Below are positions 16,870-24,801 of a DNA stretch of 64,000 bases, one piece after another. The translations under genes were made by a program, and so were the position numbers. The stretch is from Bin87 sp965232895. GTDB taxonomy: Bacteria; Chloroflexota; Dehalococcoidia; Lucifugimonadales; UBA3495. The stretch is from assembly GCA_965232895.1 (NCBI GenBank), contig OZ247430.1:3596001-3660000 (forward strand), read 5' to 3'. The notes below the pieces were generated by a model. It was not told the DNA's origin. It did no database searches and saw only the letters and a list, made by a program, of their open reading frames with translations. Numbering within the stretch: the first letter of the stretch is position 1; the number at the start of each line of letters is the position of its first letter.

Positions 16870-19290
16870 CTATTCCCGAACCGTTGCTCCGGCTTCCCGT
16901 TCCAGCGCCCTCGTCAGGCCGTTCACCGCCCGGTTCACGTCCTCGGCGGTCAGTGTCCTGTCCGCGGCTCGGAACCGGATGCGGAATGCCAGCGATCGCG
17001 TGCCCTCCGGCAAGTTCTCCCCGGTGTACACGTCAAACAGCTCGGCGCGCTCCACCAGCCGTACCCTTTCGATGAGGCCCCGCACCCTGGCTGCCGGCAC
17101 GTCAGTCGGCACCACCAGCGCCAGGTCGCGGTTTGCCGCGGGGAAACGTGACAGCGACTCAAACCGACCGGCGTCCGGTCCCGCCTGCAGCAGGTCATCC
17201 AGCCGTACCTCGAAATAGACCACCGGATCCGTACCCAGGTCGAATGCTTCCCTGATGTCAGGATGCAATTCTCCGATCACACCCACGTCTGCGGCCGCCC
17301 CGGCGGCGGCCAGGATCCGTGCGCAGCGTCCCGGATGGAACATTGTATCGTCTTGGGACTCTAACGTTGTGGCTATTCCCACTCTCCCCAGCGCCGTAGC
17401 CAGGGTTCCCGACAGGTCGAAAAAGTCCAGCGGCTCGCTGGAGCTCAGCCAGTTGGCGTCATGACGCGGTCCGGACATCACGCCGGCCGCAATCTCCTGT
17501 TCTATGGGCAGCCCCGCGGTCTGCGGGAGGAACGCCCTACCCAGTTCGAAGAGCCGGAACCCCCCGTCATTGTGGCCCCGGTTGTAGGCCAGGGTGTTCA
17601 GAATGCTTGTCGCCAGCGTCGGGCGCATGATGTCCTGCTCGGTGGACATCGGGTTCGTCACTCTGAGCGCCCGGGAAACTCCCGCCACTTCGCCATTTAT
17701 GCTCAGGCGGTCCAGGTCCGCCGCGCTGACCAGGGGGTAGCTGATCGTCTCCTGCATCCCAGCCGCCGCCAGCGCGTCGCGCAAGCCGTCCTTCAGCGCC
17801 GTCATCTCGTTGGGCCGGTGGTACGGTATCGGCGAGGCCAGCATGGTGGTGGGCACTTCGTCGTACCCGATGATGCGGATCACCTCCTCGATCAGGTCTT
17901 CTTCAATGGCGATATCGCTGCGCCAGTAGGGCGGGTCCGCCTCCAGGCTGTCGGGTCCCGTGCGTCGCGTGGTGATTCCCAGGCTCCCCAGCACCGTCTC
18001 GGCGCGGGCGATGTCCAGGTCCATGCCCAGCACCTGCCGCAACCGCGACACCGTCAGAGGAACGGCGGGAACCTCGGTCTCGGCTCCCGGGAACACGTCG
18101 ATTATGCCGGCCGCGGCCTGCCCTCCTGCCGTTTCCAGAATCAACTGCGTGGCGCGGCGCAGCGCGATGGGAGCCAGCTCCGGACGCAGCCCCTTCTCGA
18201 AGCGCAGGCTGGCCTCCGTCCGCAGGTTCAGGTCGGTGGACGTGCGCCGGTTGTTCAGCGGATGGAACGTCGCCGATTCCAGCAGCATGTTGGTGGTGTT
18301 GGCGGTGATCTCGCTGTTTGCCCCGCCCATGACGCCGCCGATGCCAATAGCCTGCGCCGGGTCCGCGATCAGCAGGTTGTCGGCCGAGAGCTTTCGGCTG
18401 ACACCGTCCAGGGTCGTGAACTCCTCGCCATCGGTCGCCCGCCGCACCACCACGTGGTGGTCCGTAACCGCGTCCAGGTCAAAGGCGTGCAACGGCTGGT
18501 TGAACTCCAGCATCACGTAGTTGGTCACGTCCACTACGTTGTTGATGGGTCGCAGTCCGGCGCGGTTCAGCCGTTCCTGCAGCCACTGTGGAGACGGTCC
18601 AATGCTGATCCCGGTGATCACGGAGGCCGTGTAGCGCGGGCACAGTTCCGGGTCTTCGATGGTGACCTTCGCCAGCGTATCGACCGCAACATCGGTCTCG
18701 GCATATCCTATCTCCGGGACACGTACCGGCTGCCCGGTGATCGCCCCGATCTCCCGCGCCACGCCCAGGATGGACAGGCAATCGCCGCGGTTGGGCGTCA
18801 GCTCCAACTCGAGGAAGGTGTCGCCCAGCACTTCATCCAGCGGCGCGCCCACGACCGCGTCATCCGGGAGCACGATTATCCCCTCGTGTTCGTCGCTGAT
18901 CTCCAGCTCCGCTTCCGAGCAGATCATCCCTTCGGAAACGACGCCACGAATGGTCGCCGGCTTGAGTTCTTCCCGGCGCCCGCTGTGCATGTTCATCAGG
19001 GTGACGCCAGGGCGCGCGAAGCAAATCTTCTGTCCCGCGGCCACGTTGGGGGCCCCGCAGACCACTTCCAACGCCGGCCCGTCTCCGGGATCAACCTCGC
19101 AAAGCGTCAGCGTGTCCGCGTTGGGATGTGGTCTGGTGGCGCGCACGTGCCCAACCACGCAACCGCCCCAACCACCGCGCGTGAACACGTCGCCCACCTC
19201 AATGCCGCCCATGGTCAGCCGGTGGGCCAACTCATCAGGGTCGAGCGTGATGTCAACGTATTGGGAAAGCCAGGAAAAAGGAATCAGCAT
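16870..19290 (-). CDS. pheT: Phenylalanine-tRNA ligase beta subunit
   Basis: PheT forms an alpha2-beta2 synthetase with PheS that charges tRNA-Phe. The 806-residue protein starts MLIPFSWLSQYVDITLDPD, has the tRNA-binding EMAP-like domain (VVGHVRATRPHPNADTLTLCEVD), the B3/4 editing domain, B5 (RLRQVLGMDLDI), the catalytic-like core (IRIIGYDEVPTT) and the C-terminal FDX-ACB anticodon-binding domain (SLSRFPAANRDLALVV). Length is typical. In most bacteria pheT follows pheS directly, but here two unrelated genes separate them. Its ATG is one base after the preceding stop. Confidence 0.97.
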   Translation of the reverse strand: MLIPFSWLSQYVDITLDPDELAHRLTMGGIEVGDVFTRGGWGGCVVGHVRATRPHPNADTLTLCEVDPGDGPALEVVCGAPNVAAGQKICFARPGVTLMNMHSGRREELKPATIRGVVSEGMICSEAELEISDEHEGIIVLPDDAVVGAPLDEVLGDTFLELELTPNRGDCLSILGVAREIGAITGQPVRVPEIGYAETDVAVDTLAKVTIEDPELCPRYTASVITGISIGPSPQWLQERLNRAGLRPINNVVDVTNYVMLEFNQPLHAFDLDAVTDHHVVVRRATDGEEFTTLDGVSRKLSADNLLIADPAQAIGIGGVMGGANSEITANTTNMLLESATFHPLNNRRTSTDLNLRTEASLRFEKGLRPELAPIALRRATQLILETAGGQAAAGIIDVFPGAETEVPAVPLTVSRLRQVLGMDLDIARAETVLGSLGITTRRTGPDSLEADPPYWRSDIAIEEDLIEEVIRIIGYDEVPTTMLASPIPYHRPNEMTALKDGLRDALAAAGMQETISYPLVSAADLDRLSINGEVAGVSRALRVTNPMSTEQDIMRPTLATSILNTLAYNRGHNDGGFRLFELGRAFLPQTAGLPIEQEIAAGVMSGPRHDANWLSSSEPLDFFDLSGTLATALGRVGIATTLESQDDTMFHPGRCARILAAAGAAADVGVIGELHPDIREAFDLGTDPVVYFEVRLDDLLQAGPDAGRFESLSRFPAANRDLALVVPTDVPAARVRGLIERVRLVERAELFDVYTGENLPEGTRSLAFRIRFRAADRTLTAEDVNRAVNGLTRALEREAGATVRE

Positions 19291-19291
19291 T

Positions 19292-20011
19292 TTAGGTTGC
19301 AGCCTTGAACATAGGATCTCGGAGCTCCTTGGGAAGCCACGAATAATTGCATCCTGTTGGCGGAATTATTGTGTTGTGAGCCCAAACCTTGCCGCCGGGG
19401 ACAACCGTGTTGTGCCAATCCGTCCACGCGCCGGGCTCCACCGGAGGGTTACGGTAGCCCTGTCCGGTCTCATCGATGAACACACCGACACCAATAGCGT
19501 CTGGATAAGCCGGTGTAGTCGTGCTTCTCAGCAAGTCTGTATAACGCTGCACGACATGCCTTTGAAACTCACCCCGTTTAATTTCTGCGCAAATTAGCGG
19601 TCGGCCGGATTTATCCAGTATCGCCAAGTCCAGCGGGGACGCTCCGTTGTCGGTAGCGGCCGGCGTTTCCCTCGATACCTGCAAGTCAAGGTTGGTTGCA
19701 TCAATCATCCACTCCAGGCGGCGATACATACCAACTTCGGGGCGTCTTACCAAGCTGCGCAGATAGTCATTGTATTGCCAACTCAGGCCGGCCAGCGCAG
19801 AACAGAAAAGACCGAATGCCAGTACCGGCTCCTTGGAACATCCGGCGCGTTCAGCTTCGGGCCAGAGGATTTCCAATCCGACGACTCGATGGTCAGGACT
19901 GGAATCGACTATGAAGCCGCTGGCGACCTCTTCGCTGGCCTCATATGGCAGGTCCGCTAACTTGAGCCAAGCGCCCTCGTCATCCCATCGCACTCGCGGT
20001 GTGTTTTTCAT
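19292..20011 (-). CDS. DUF2283 domain fused to a PD-(D/E)xK-like domain
   Basis: The N-terminal ~52 residues (VRWDDEGAWLKLADLPYEAS, then SGFIVDSSPDHRVVGLEIL) match DUF2283, a small domain often paired with DUF4258. The remaining ~190 residues end with LAILDKSGRPLICAEIKR, which has the D-x(n)-E-x-K spacing of PD-(D/E)xK nucleases. The ATG at 20011 overlaps the DUF4258 stop as ATGA and is preferred over the ATG at 20023. The gene lies between DUF4258 and pheT. The fused nuclease-like domain is unusual, since DUF2283 partners are normally short. Function is inferred as toxin-antitoxin-like only. Confidence 0.65.
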   Translation of the reverse strand: MKNTPRVRWDDEGAWLKLADLPYEASEEVASGFIVDSSPDHRVVGLEILWPEAERAGCSKEPVLAFGLFCSALAGLSWQYNDYLRSLVRRPEVGMYRRLEWMIDATNLDLQVSRETPAATDNGASPLDLAILDKSGRPLICAEIKRGEFQRHVVQRYTDLLRSTTTPAYPDAIGVGVFIDETGQGYRNPPVEPGAWTDWHNTVVPGGKVWAHNTIIPPTGCNYSWLPKELRDPMFKAAT

Positions 20012-20250
20012 GTTGGTAGACACCTGAATCTTTTGTCCGGAAGGACAGTTATGACGAACTGACGCTGCTCGATGCGTACCACCACTCTAAGTGCCCGACT
20101 GTGGCCGGGCAAGCAACGCAAATAGCGGATGCGGTCAGGCAAATCGTCAGGTTCGATTCTGTCCGGGTCGGCTAAACACAGTGCGATTTGGGCTTCTGTG
20201 ATACCACGCTCGTCCATACGCTCCCGCGCGTGCCGGCTGTATTCAATCAT
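20008..20250 (-). CDS. DUF4258 domain protein (putative toxin)
   Basis: The 80-residue protein matches DUF4258: SRHARERMDERGITEAQI at the N terminus, a central ADPDRIEPDD, then RVVVRIEQRQFVITVLPDK. DUF4258 proteins have a compact RelE/BrnT-like pattern and are frequently encoded next to DUF2283 genes in putative toxin-antitoxin modules. I chose the ATG at 20250; the frame extends to 20553, but that part is only the antisense-register shadow of pheS. The next gene starts at the overlapping ATGA. It lies 17 bases after the pheS stop. Confidence 0.75.
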   Translation of the reverse strand: MIEYSRHARERMDERGITEAQIALCLADPDRIEPDDLPDRIRYLRCLPGHSRALRVVVRIEQRQFVITVLPDKRFRCLPT

Positions 20251-20267
20251 ACTACCAACGCCGCGCG

Positions 20268-21317
20268 TCAGAACTGCCGCAAAAACCTCACGTCGTTCCG
20301 GTAGAAATGCCGGATGTCGTCGATCCCGTACTTCAGCATCCCGATGCGTTCCGGCCCCATGCCGAACGCGAACCCGGTGTAACGCTGCGGGTCGTACCCG
20401 ACGCCCTCCAGCACTCTCGGGTGCACCATGCCCGCGCCCATGATCTCGATCCAGTCTTCGTCCCGGTTGATCGGCCGCCGGCCGGTGTCCGGGCCCACAA
20501 AGTTCGAGATCGACATGTCCACGCCGGGCTCGACGAACGGGAAGTAGTCGCACCGGAACCGGATCTGCCGGTCCTCACCGAAGAGCCGCCGCGCGAACTC
20601 GTACAACGTTCCCTTGAGATCAGCAAAGGTGATCCCTTCGGCAACGGCCAGTCCCTCGACCTGGTAGAAGTGCCATTCGTGGGTGGCGTCGGTCGCCTCG
20701 TAGCGATAGCACTTGCCCGGTACCACGACCCGTACCGGCGGGTCCTGGGCTTCCATGACTCGGGCTTGCATCGGGGATGTGTGCGTGCGCAGCAGCATGG
20801 GTTGCTGACCGTCTTCGTTCACATAATCAACCCACAGCGAGTTCCACATGTCCCGCGCCGGGTGGCCTGCCGGGATGTTGAGCATCTCGAAGTTGTAGTG
20901 GTCCAACTCGACTTCCGGCCCCTCCACCACGCTGAACCCCATGGCCATGAAGGCCGTGCAGATCTCGCGCACTATCTGGGTGGTCGGATGCAGCCGCCCG
21001 GTCACCACCGGTCTTCCCGGCAGCGTTACGTCCAGCGCGTCCTGCGATGCCAGAGCCGCTTGGGCTATCTCCCGGGTCCGACGTGCCAGCGCCTCTTCCA
21101 GGGCATTCTTGGCTTGGTTGGCCTGGGAGCCCACCTCGCGCCTTTGATCCGGTTCCAGTTGCGGCAGCGACCGCAGCAGTCCAGTGAGTTTCCCCCGTCG
21201 GCCCAGGTAGGCTACGCGCCACTCTTCAGCCCCGGCGGCCTCGCCGATGCTGTTCAGCTCGTCGAGCGCGTCGCGGGTCAGTTGGTTGATGGATTCTATG
21301 GAAAGCGCGTCTGGCAT
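20268..21317 (-). CDS. pheS: Phenylalanine-tRNA ligase alpha subunit
   Basis: PheS is the catalytic class II subunit. The protein has an N-terminal coiled-coil arm, then HPTTQIVREICTAFMAMGF (motif 1 region), LLRTHTSPMQARVM, GKCYRYEATDATHEWHFYQ (motif 2) and the C-terminal GTGERI-equivalent FAFGMGPERIGMLKYGI (motif 3). I use the ATG at 21317; a GTG at 21329 is a possible alternative. The strong promoter at 21362-21391 drives it. Instead of pheT, the next genes are the DUF4258/DUF2283 pair. Confidence 0.97.
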   Translation of the reverse strand: MPDALSIESINQLTRDALDELNSIGEAAGAEEWRVAYLGRRGKLTGLLRSLPQLEPDQRREVGSQANQAKNALEEALARRTREIAQAALASQDALDVTLPGRPVVTGRLHPTTQIVREICTAFMAMGFSVVEGPEVELDHYNFEMLNIPAGHPARDMWNSLWVDYVNEDGQQPMLLRTHTSPMQARVMEAQDPPVRVVVPGKCYRYEATDATHEWHFYQVEGLAVAEGITFADLKGTLYEFARRLFGEDRQIRFRCDYFPFVEPGVDMSISNFVGPDTGRRPINRDEDWIEIMGAGMVHPRVLEGVGYDPQRYTGFAFGMGPERIGMLKYGIDDIRHFYRNDVRFLRQF

Positions 21318-21361
21318 GAGAAGGGACACCTGCGCTGGGCAAATACAAAGGGGCCGGCAAA

Positions 21362-21391
21362 ATTATAGGCAGCGCCGCCCGTGAGGGTCAA
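21362..21391 (-). promoter_or_regulatory. Sigma-70-type promoter upstream of pheS
   Basis: TTGACC (21391-21386) and a perfect TATAAT (21367-21362) are separated by 18 bases on the minus strand. Initiation near 21355 would give a leader of ~40 bases. The -35 box overlaps the stop codon of the upstream hydrolase gene, so pheS is probably transcribed independently of it. Confidence 0.75.
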
Positions 21392-22284
21392 GAAATCGCC
21401 AGACCCAAACGCTCGGCCAGCCAGGCGCCACGCACCTGCGCGTGAACGTGTCCGCCACCTTCCGCGCCGCCGTCGTAGACCCTGAACTCGCAATCCGGCA
21501 GCGCCCCCGCCAACTCCTCGGCGAACGCCAGTGGGCAAACACTCCGGTCGAACCGTCCTGCGCTCATCAGGACGGGACATCTCACGGCCGGCGCGGTGGA
21601 CACCGGGTCGATTACCGACAGGACTGACCCAACTGCGGACTCGCTGCCGGGATTGGCTCGCAGGTAATCGCCCAATTCCGCCATCGGATAGCCCAGACCC
21701 GGCTCCAATGCTGCCGTATGTCCCAAAGCCAGCGGGGTGTCCGCAGCCACGGCCGATACCGCCGGTCGGCGGGCCGCTGTCGCCAAGGCCAGGGTGGCTC
21801 CAAGTCCTGCACCCGTGAGCGCCACGGGCCCAGACACGTTCGCCACGTGCTGCGCGCCCAAAACGTCCACCGCCCGCAGCGCGTCCGCATAGGCTCCAAA
21901 GAGCGTGTACGTGTCGGCGCCGTCGATGCCATCCGTCAACAGCCCCGGATAGCTCGCGCGCACTTTGCCATCGCTGTTTCTCTGTCCCCGATGCGTCGCG
22001 TTCATCACCACGGCCCGCTCGCGTAGTGGAGTGTAGATGATGTCGTGAACGCTGGCGTAGTCCGGCATCCTGAGCAGCACCGGAGAAGGACCGGCCCCAT
22101 GCGGGACCGACAGCCAGGCGAACAAACGGTGCCCGCCGGCGCTCGTGTAGCGCATCTGAAACACGTCCCACTCCGGTTGCGAGTAGAACGCATCCCGTTC
22201 AATTTCGATGTCGGGATCGGTTTCGGCCAGTTGTGCCTCGATCCTTTCCCAGAAGGCGTCGGACAGCTGTCGTGCGGACGTCAT
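21388..22284 (-). CDS. AXE1-like alpha/beta hydrolase lacking the nucleophilic serine
   Basis: The 298-residue protein is a divergent paralogue of its upstream neighbour. Both share FxYxSxGGHRLFAWLSVP-type N termini, a GYPGLL/SYPGLLTDGI segment and DTYTL. In this copy the nucleophile elbow expected to be G-x-S-x-G reads GAGLG, with Gly in place of Ser, while the acid (GRFDRSVCP) and a C-terminal His (GGGHVHAQ) seem retained. This suggests a non-hydrolytic or differently acting protein. ATG 22284 overlaps the upstream stop as ATGA, so both genes are translationally coupled. Confidence 0.75.
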   Translation of the reverse strand: MTSARQLSDAFWERIEAQLAETDPDIEIERDAFYSQPEWDVFQMRYTSAGGHRLFAWLSVPHGAGPSPVLLRMPDYASVHDIIYTPLRERAVVMNATHRGQRNSDGKVRASYPGLLTDGIDGADTYTLFGAYADALRAVDVLGAQHVANVSGPVALTGAGLGATLALATAARRPAVSAVAADTPLALGHTAALEPGLGYPMAELGDYLRANPGSESAVGSVLSVIDPVSTAPAVRCPVLMSAGRFDRSVCPLAFAEELAGALPDCEFRVYDGGAEGGGHVHAQVRGAWLAERLGLAIS

Positions 22285-23228
22285 GTTGTCGCCGCCTGCG
22301 TATCGCCCACGCCGATGCGCTCTTCCAGCCACGCACGCTCCCGCGCCGGATATTCGTGCGCGTTGCCGTGCCCCGACTCGGGAAACAACCACAACTCCCG
22401 CTCGCTGCCCAGTAGCCGGTACGCGGCGTAGCTGGTTTCCGGCGGGCAGACTTCGTCCTCCATGGCGATTCCCACCACCATGGGGCACTTGATGCGCGGC
22501 GCGAAGTTCACCGCGTCGAAATAGCGCAGTGTGCCCAGCATCTGCGCGGTCTTTTCGGGATACGCCCGCTGGTAGCAAGAAAGCTCGTTGTACGGATAGC
22601 TGCGTAGCATCCGCATGGATTCCGGGTAGCAGCACAGGAACGGATACCCTGCGACCCCCGCCTTGATCTCCGGCCTCAGCGCCGAGGTGATCAGCGTCAA
22701 ACCGCCGCCCTGGCTGCTGCCGCAACAGTAGATCCGCTCGGCATCGATCTCCGGCCGCGACAGCAGGAAATCTACCCCACGCATACAGTCGGAGATCACT
22801 CCCTTGTAACTGTACGTGTCCCGGTCCTCAACACCGCTGGTCAGCAGGCCAGGGTACCCGGGATTGAACTCTGTGCTGCTGGGCAGTTTGCCCCGCACCG
22901 CAACCGATAGCACCGCGACGCCCTTGACGCCCCAATCCCGTCGGAGCGCCGGCTCCGATTTGTACCCCGGCAGGTGGAGGATCGCCGGGAACGGTCCATT
23001 CCCCTCGGCCGGCAGCGCGTACCAGGCGAATATCTCCAGCCCATCGAGGCTCCGATAGCTCGCCTGAAACACGTTCGCCGTGTCCGTGCTGCGCAGCGGG
23101 TCCAACTCGCATGTAGCGTCCAGCCGTATCCGGTCGAGGTCGGACCGCACTTCCTGCCAAAAACGATCGAAATCGTCCGGACACGTAACCTCGGTAACGA
23201 ATGACTCCAGGTCCGCTTTTGTGGCCAT
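22281..23228 (-). CDS. Acetylxylan esterase (AXE1)-family hydrolase
   Basis: The 315-residue protein matches the AXE1/cephalosporin-C deacetylase group of alpha/beta hydrolases, which remove acetyl groups from sugars and related esters. Motifs: PCPxDFDRFW-like start (CPDDFDRFWQEV), HLPGYKSEP, NPGYPGLL, YCCGSSQGGGL with the nucleophile Ser, MEDEVCPPETSYAAYR with the acid Asp, and ESGHGNAHEYP with the His. The triad is therefore complete, unlike in the downstream paralogue that overlaps it by four bases. Real substrate unknown. Confidence 0.85.
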   Translation of the reverse strand: MATKADLESFVTEVTCPDDFDRFWQEVRSDLDRIRLDATCELDPLRSTDTANVFQASYRSLDGLEIFAWYALPAEGNGPFPAILHLPGYKSEPALRRDWGVKGVAVLSVAVRGKLPSSTEFNPGYPGLLTSGVEDRDTYSYKGVISDCMRGVDFLLSRPEIDAERIYCCGSSQGGGLTLITSALRPEIKAGVAGYPFLCCYPESMRMLRSYPYNELSCYQRAYPEKTAQMLGTLRYFDAVNFAPRIKCPMVVGIAMEDEVCPPETSYAAYRLLGSERELWLFPESGHGNAHEYPARERAWLEERIGVGDTQAATT

Positions 23229-23519
23229 GTTCAGGCTCCTTGCATCGCGTGCGACGGCCCCATTATAGCCTCACGCTAATCCCGACGAATACGACCGCTA
23301 CCCGCGCAAACCGCCCGCTGCTCGCCTGATATCCTGAAATGTGAGGCCCGCACAAACAGGCAGCCAGGCGATCATATTCCCCGTCAATAGCATCATCCCC
23401 GTGAATCCTGTGCATCCATGCGATACTGTGCTTCCGCAGCCGTCGCGCAAAGTGCCCGGTGTTATAATTCGGCCACTTGCCGCCGCACGAACATCGGCGC
23501 GTTTCAGGAGCGAACATCT

Positions 23520-24425
23520 ATGAAAGCTGGGTTTATCGGGGTTGGCAACATGGGCAACCCCATGGCCGCCAACATGATCAAGGCTGGGCATCAGCTCACC
23601 GTCCACGACCTGCGCCGCGAGTCCGCCATCAATCTGCTCGAAATGGGCGCCGAGTGGTCTGACACCCCGGCCGGTTGCGTCAGCGGCAACGACGCCGTGT
23701 TCACCTCCCTGCCCGTGCCGCGGGACGTTGAAGCCGTTGTGATGGGCGAGAACGGCATCATGTCCGCCGCCGGCTCCGGCGACGTGTACGTCGATTTGTC
23801 CACCAACTCCCCGACGGTCATCCGCCGCATACACGACGAGTGCGCCGCCCATGGCGTGACCGTGCTGGACGCCCCGGTGAGTGGCGGCGTGTACGGCGCG
23901 GCCGCCGGCACCCTGGCCGTCATGGTTGGCGGCGACGAAGAGACCTACAACACCGTCAAGCCCATGCTGGACGCCATCGGCGCCCATGTCGTCTATTGCG
24001 GCGAAATCGGCAACGGCATGGTGACCAAGATCTGCAACAACCTCCTCTCCATGGGCATCGGCGTGCTGATGTCAGAGGCCCTCACCCTCGGCGTCAAAGC
24101 CGGCGTTTCCCTGGAGACCCTCGCCGATGTCATCGCCAATAGCAGCGGCGGCAACCGGCGCCTCGTCGAAAAGTTCCCGCGCTACCTCTTCGCCGACAAC
24201 TTCGAGCCCGGCTTTGCCACCGCCCTGGCCGCCAAGGACGTCCGTCTCGCCACCGATCTCGGGCGCGAGTACGGAATCCCCATGGAACTTTCCAACCTGG
24301 TCGACCAACGCCACGTCGAAGCCCTCTTTCGCGGCTGGGGCCCCGAGGACTCCGACGCCGTTGCCAAGATCCAGGAGGAAAAATCCGGCGTCCAACTCCG
24401 CTTCGGCAACATGGGCGACGACTGA
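23520..24425 (+). CDS. 3-hydroxyisobutyrate dehydrogenase-family NAD(P)-binding oxidoreductase
   Basis: This beta-hydroxyacid dehydrogenase starts MKAGFIGVGNMGNPMAANM (Rossmann GxGxMG), has DAPVSGGVYGAAAGTL (substrate-binding motif) and GNGMVTKICNNLL with the catalytic Lys. The family covers 3-hydroxyisobutyrate, tartronate semialdehyde and related reductases; the substrate cannot be assigned here. The ATG at 23520 follows AGGAG at 23506-23510, and a TATAAT lies at 23463-23468. The upstream intergenic region holds no gene. Length (301 residues) is normal. Confidence 0.88.
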   Translation: MKAGFIGVGNMGNPMAANMIKAGHQLTVHDLRRESAINLLEMGAEWSDTPAGCVSGNDAVFTSLPVPRDVEAVVMGENGIMSAAGSGDVYVDLSTNSPTVIRRIHDECAAHGVTVLDAPVSGGVYGAAAGTLAVMVGGDEETYNTVKPMLDAIGAHVVYCGEIGNGMVTKICNNLLSMGIGVLMSEALTLGVKAGVSLETLADVIANSSGGNRRLVEKFPRYLFADNFEPGFATALAAKDVRLATDLGREYGIPMELSNLVDQRHVEALFRGWGPEDSDAVAKIQEEKSGVQLRFGNMGDD

Positions 24426-24462
24426 TTGATCGCGGACGGGTCAGCCATCCACGAGGCCACGC

Positions 24463-24801
24463 TTGTTCCGATCGATCCACCCCACCACCGGACAGCCGGC
24501 GTACACGACCCGCTACGTGTACGCCGACACCACGCTGTCCACCCACGGTGGCAACGTTGGCAAGGTCAGCGTCACCAGCGAGGAGCATACGCGCCTCCAG
24601 CAGATGGCCGAATACCTGGAACGCTGTTGCAATGACCTCAACGCCGCCGGATACGACGTCATTGCCATTACCCCCGTCATCAGCGGCCGTACCGCCTATA
24701 CGCACTCGGAAACCACCGACATCCACCCCGGCCACGGATATAGCGTCACCGACGGCCTCATCATCACCGGCCGCCTCAAACCTCCAGAGTCCAACCAATG
24801 A
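24463..24801 (+). CDS. Hypothetical protein leading the HEPN cluster (DUF4177-like pattern)
   Basis: The start appears to be TTG at 24463, with GAGG at 24452-24455. The 112-residue product has LQQMAEYLERCCNDLNAAGYDVIAITPV followed by GYSVTDGLIITGRL. The pattern of an N-x-x-x-x-GY/W-x-V segment then a beta-strand ending in a basic residue recalls DUF4177-like small proteins, but this is weak. Its TGA overlaps the first HEPN gene start as ATGA, placing it at the head of a four-gene unit. Function unknown. Confidence 0.5.
   Translation: MFRSIHPTTGQPAYTTRYVYADTTLSTHGGNVGKVSVTSEEHTRLQQMAEYLERCCNDLNAAGYDVIAITPVISGRTAYTHSETTDIHPGHGYSVTDGLIITGRLKPPESNQ

Noticed and set aside
17461..19308. 615-codon plus-strand frame across pheT
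   Set aside because: pheT is unambiguous on the minus strand; the plus frame is Arg/Gln/His-rich as expected of a complementary frame.
20251..20553. N-terminal extension of the DUF4258 gene
   Set aside because: The extension is Arg/Gly/His-rich and lies wholly over pheS; the domain and a good ATG begin at 20250.
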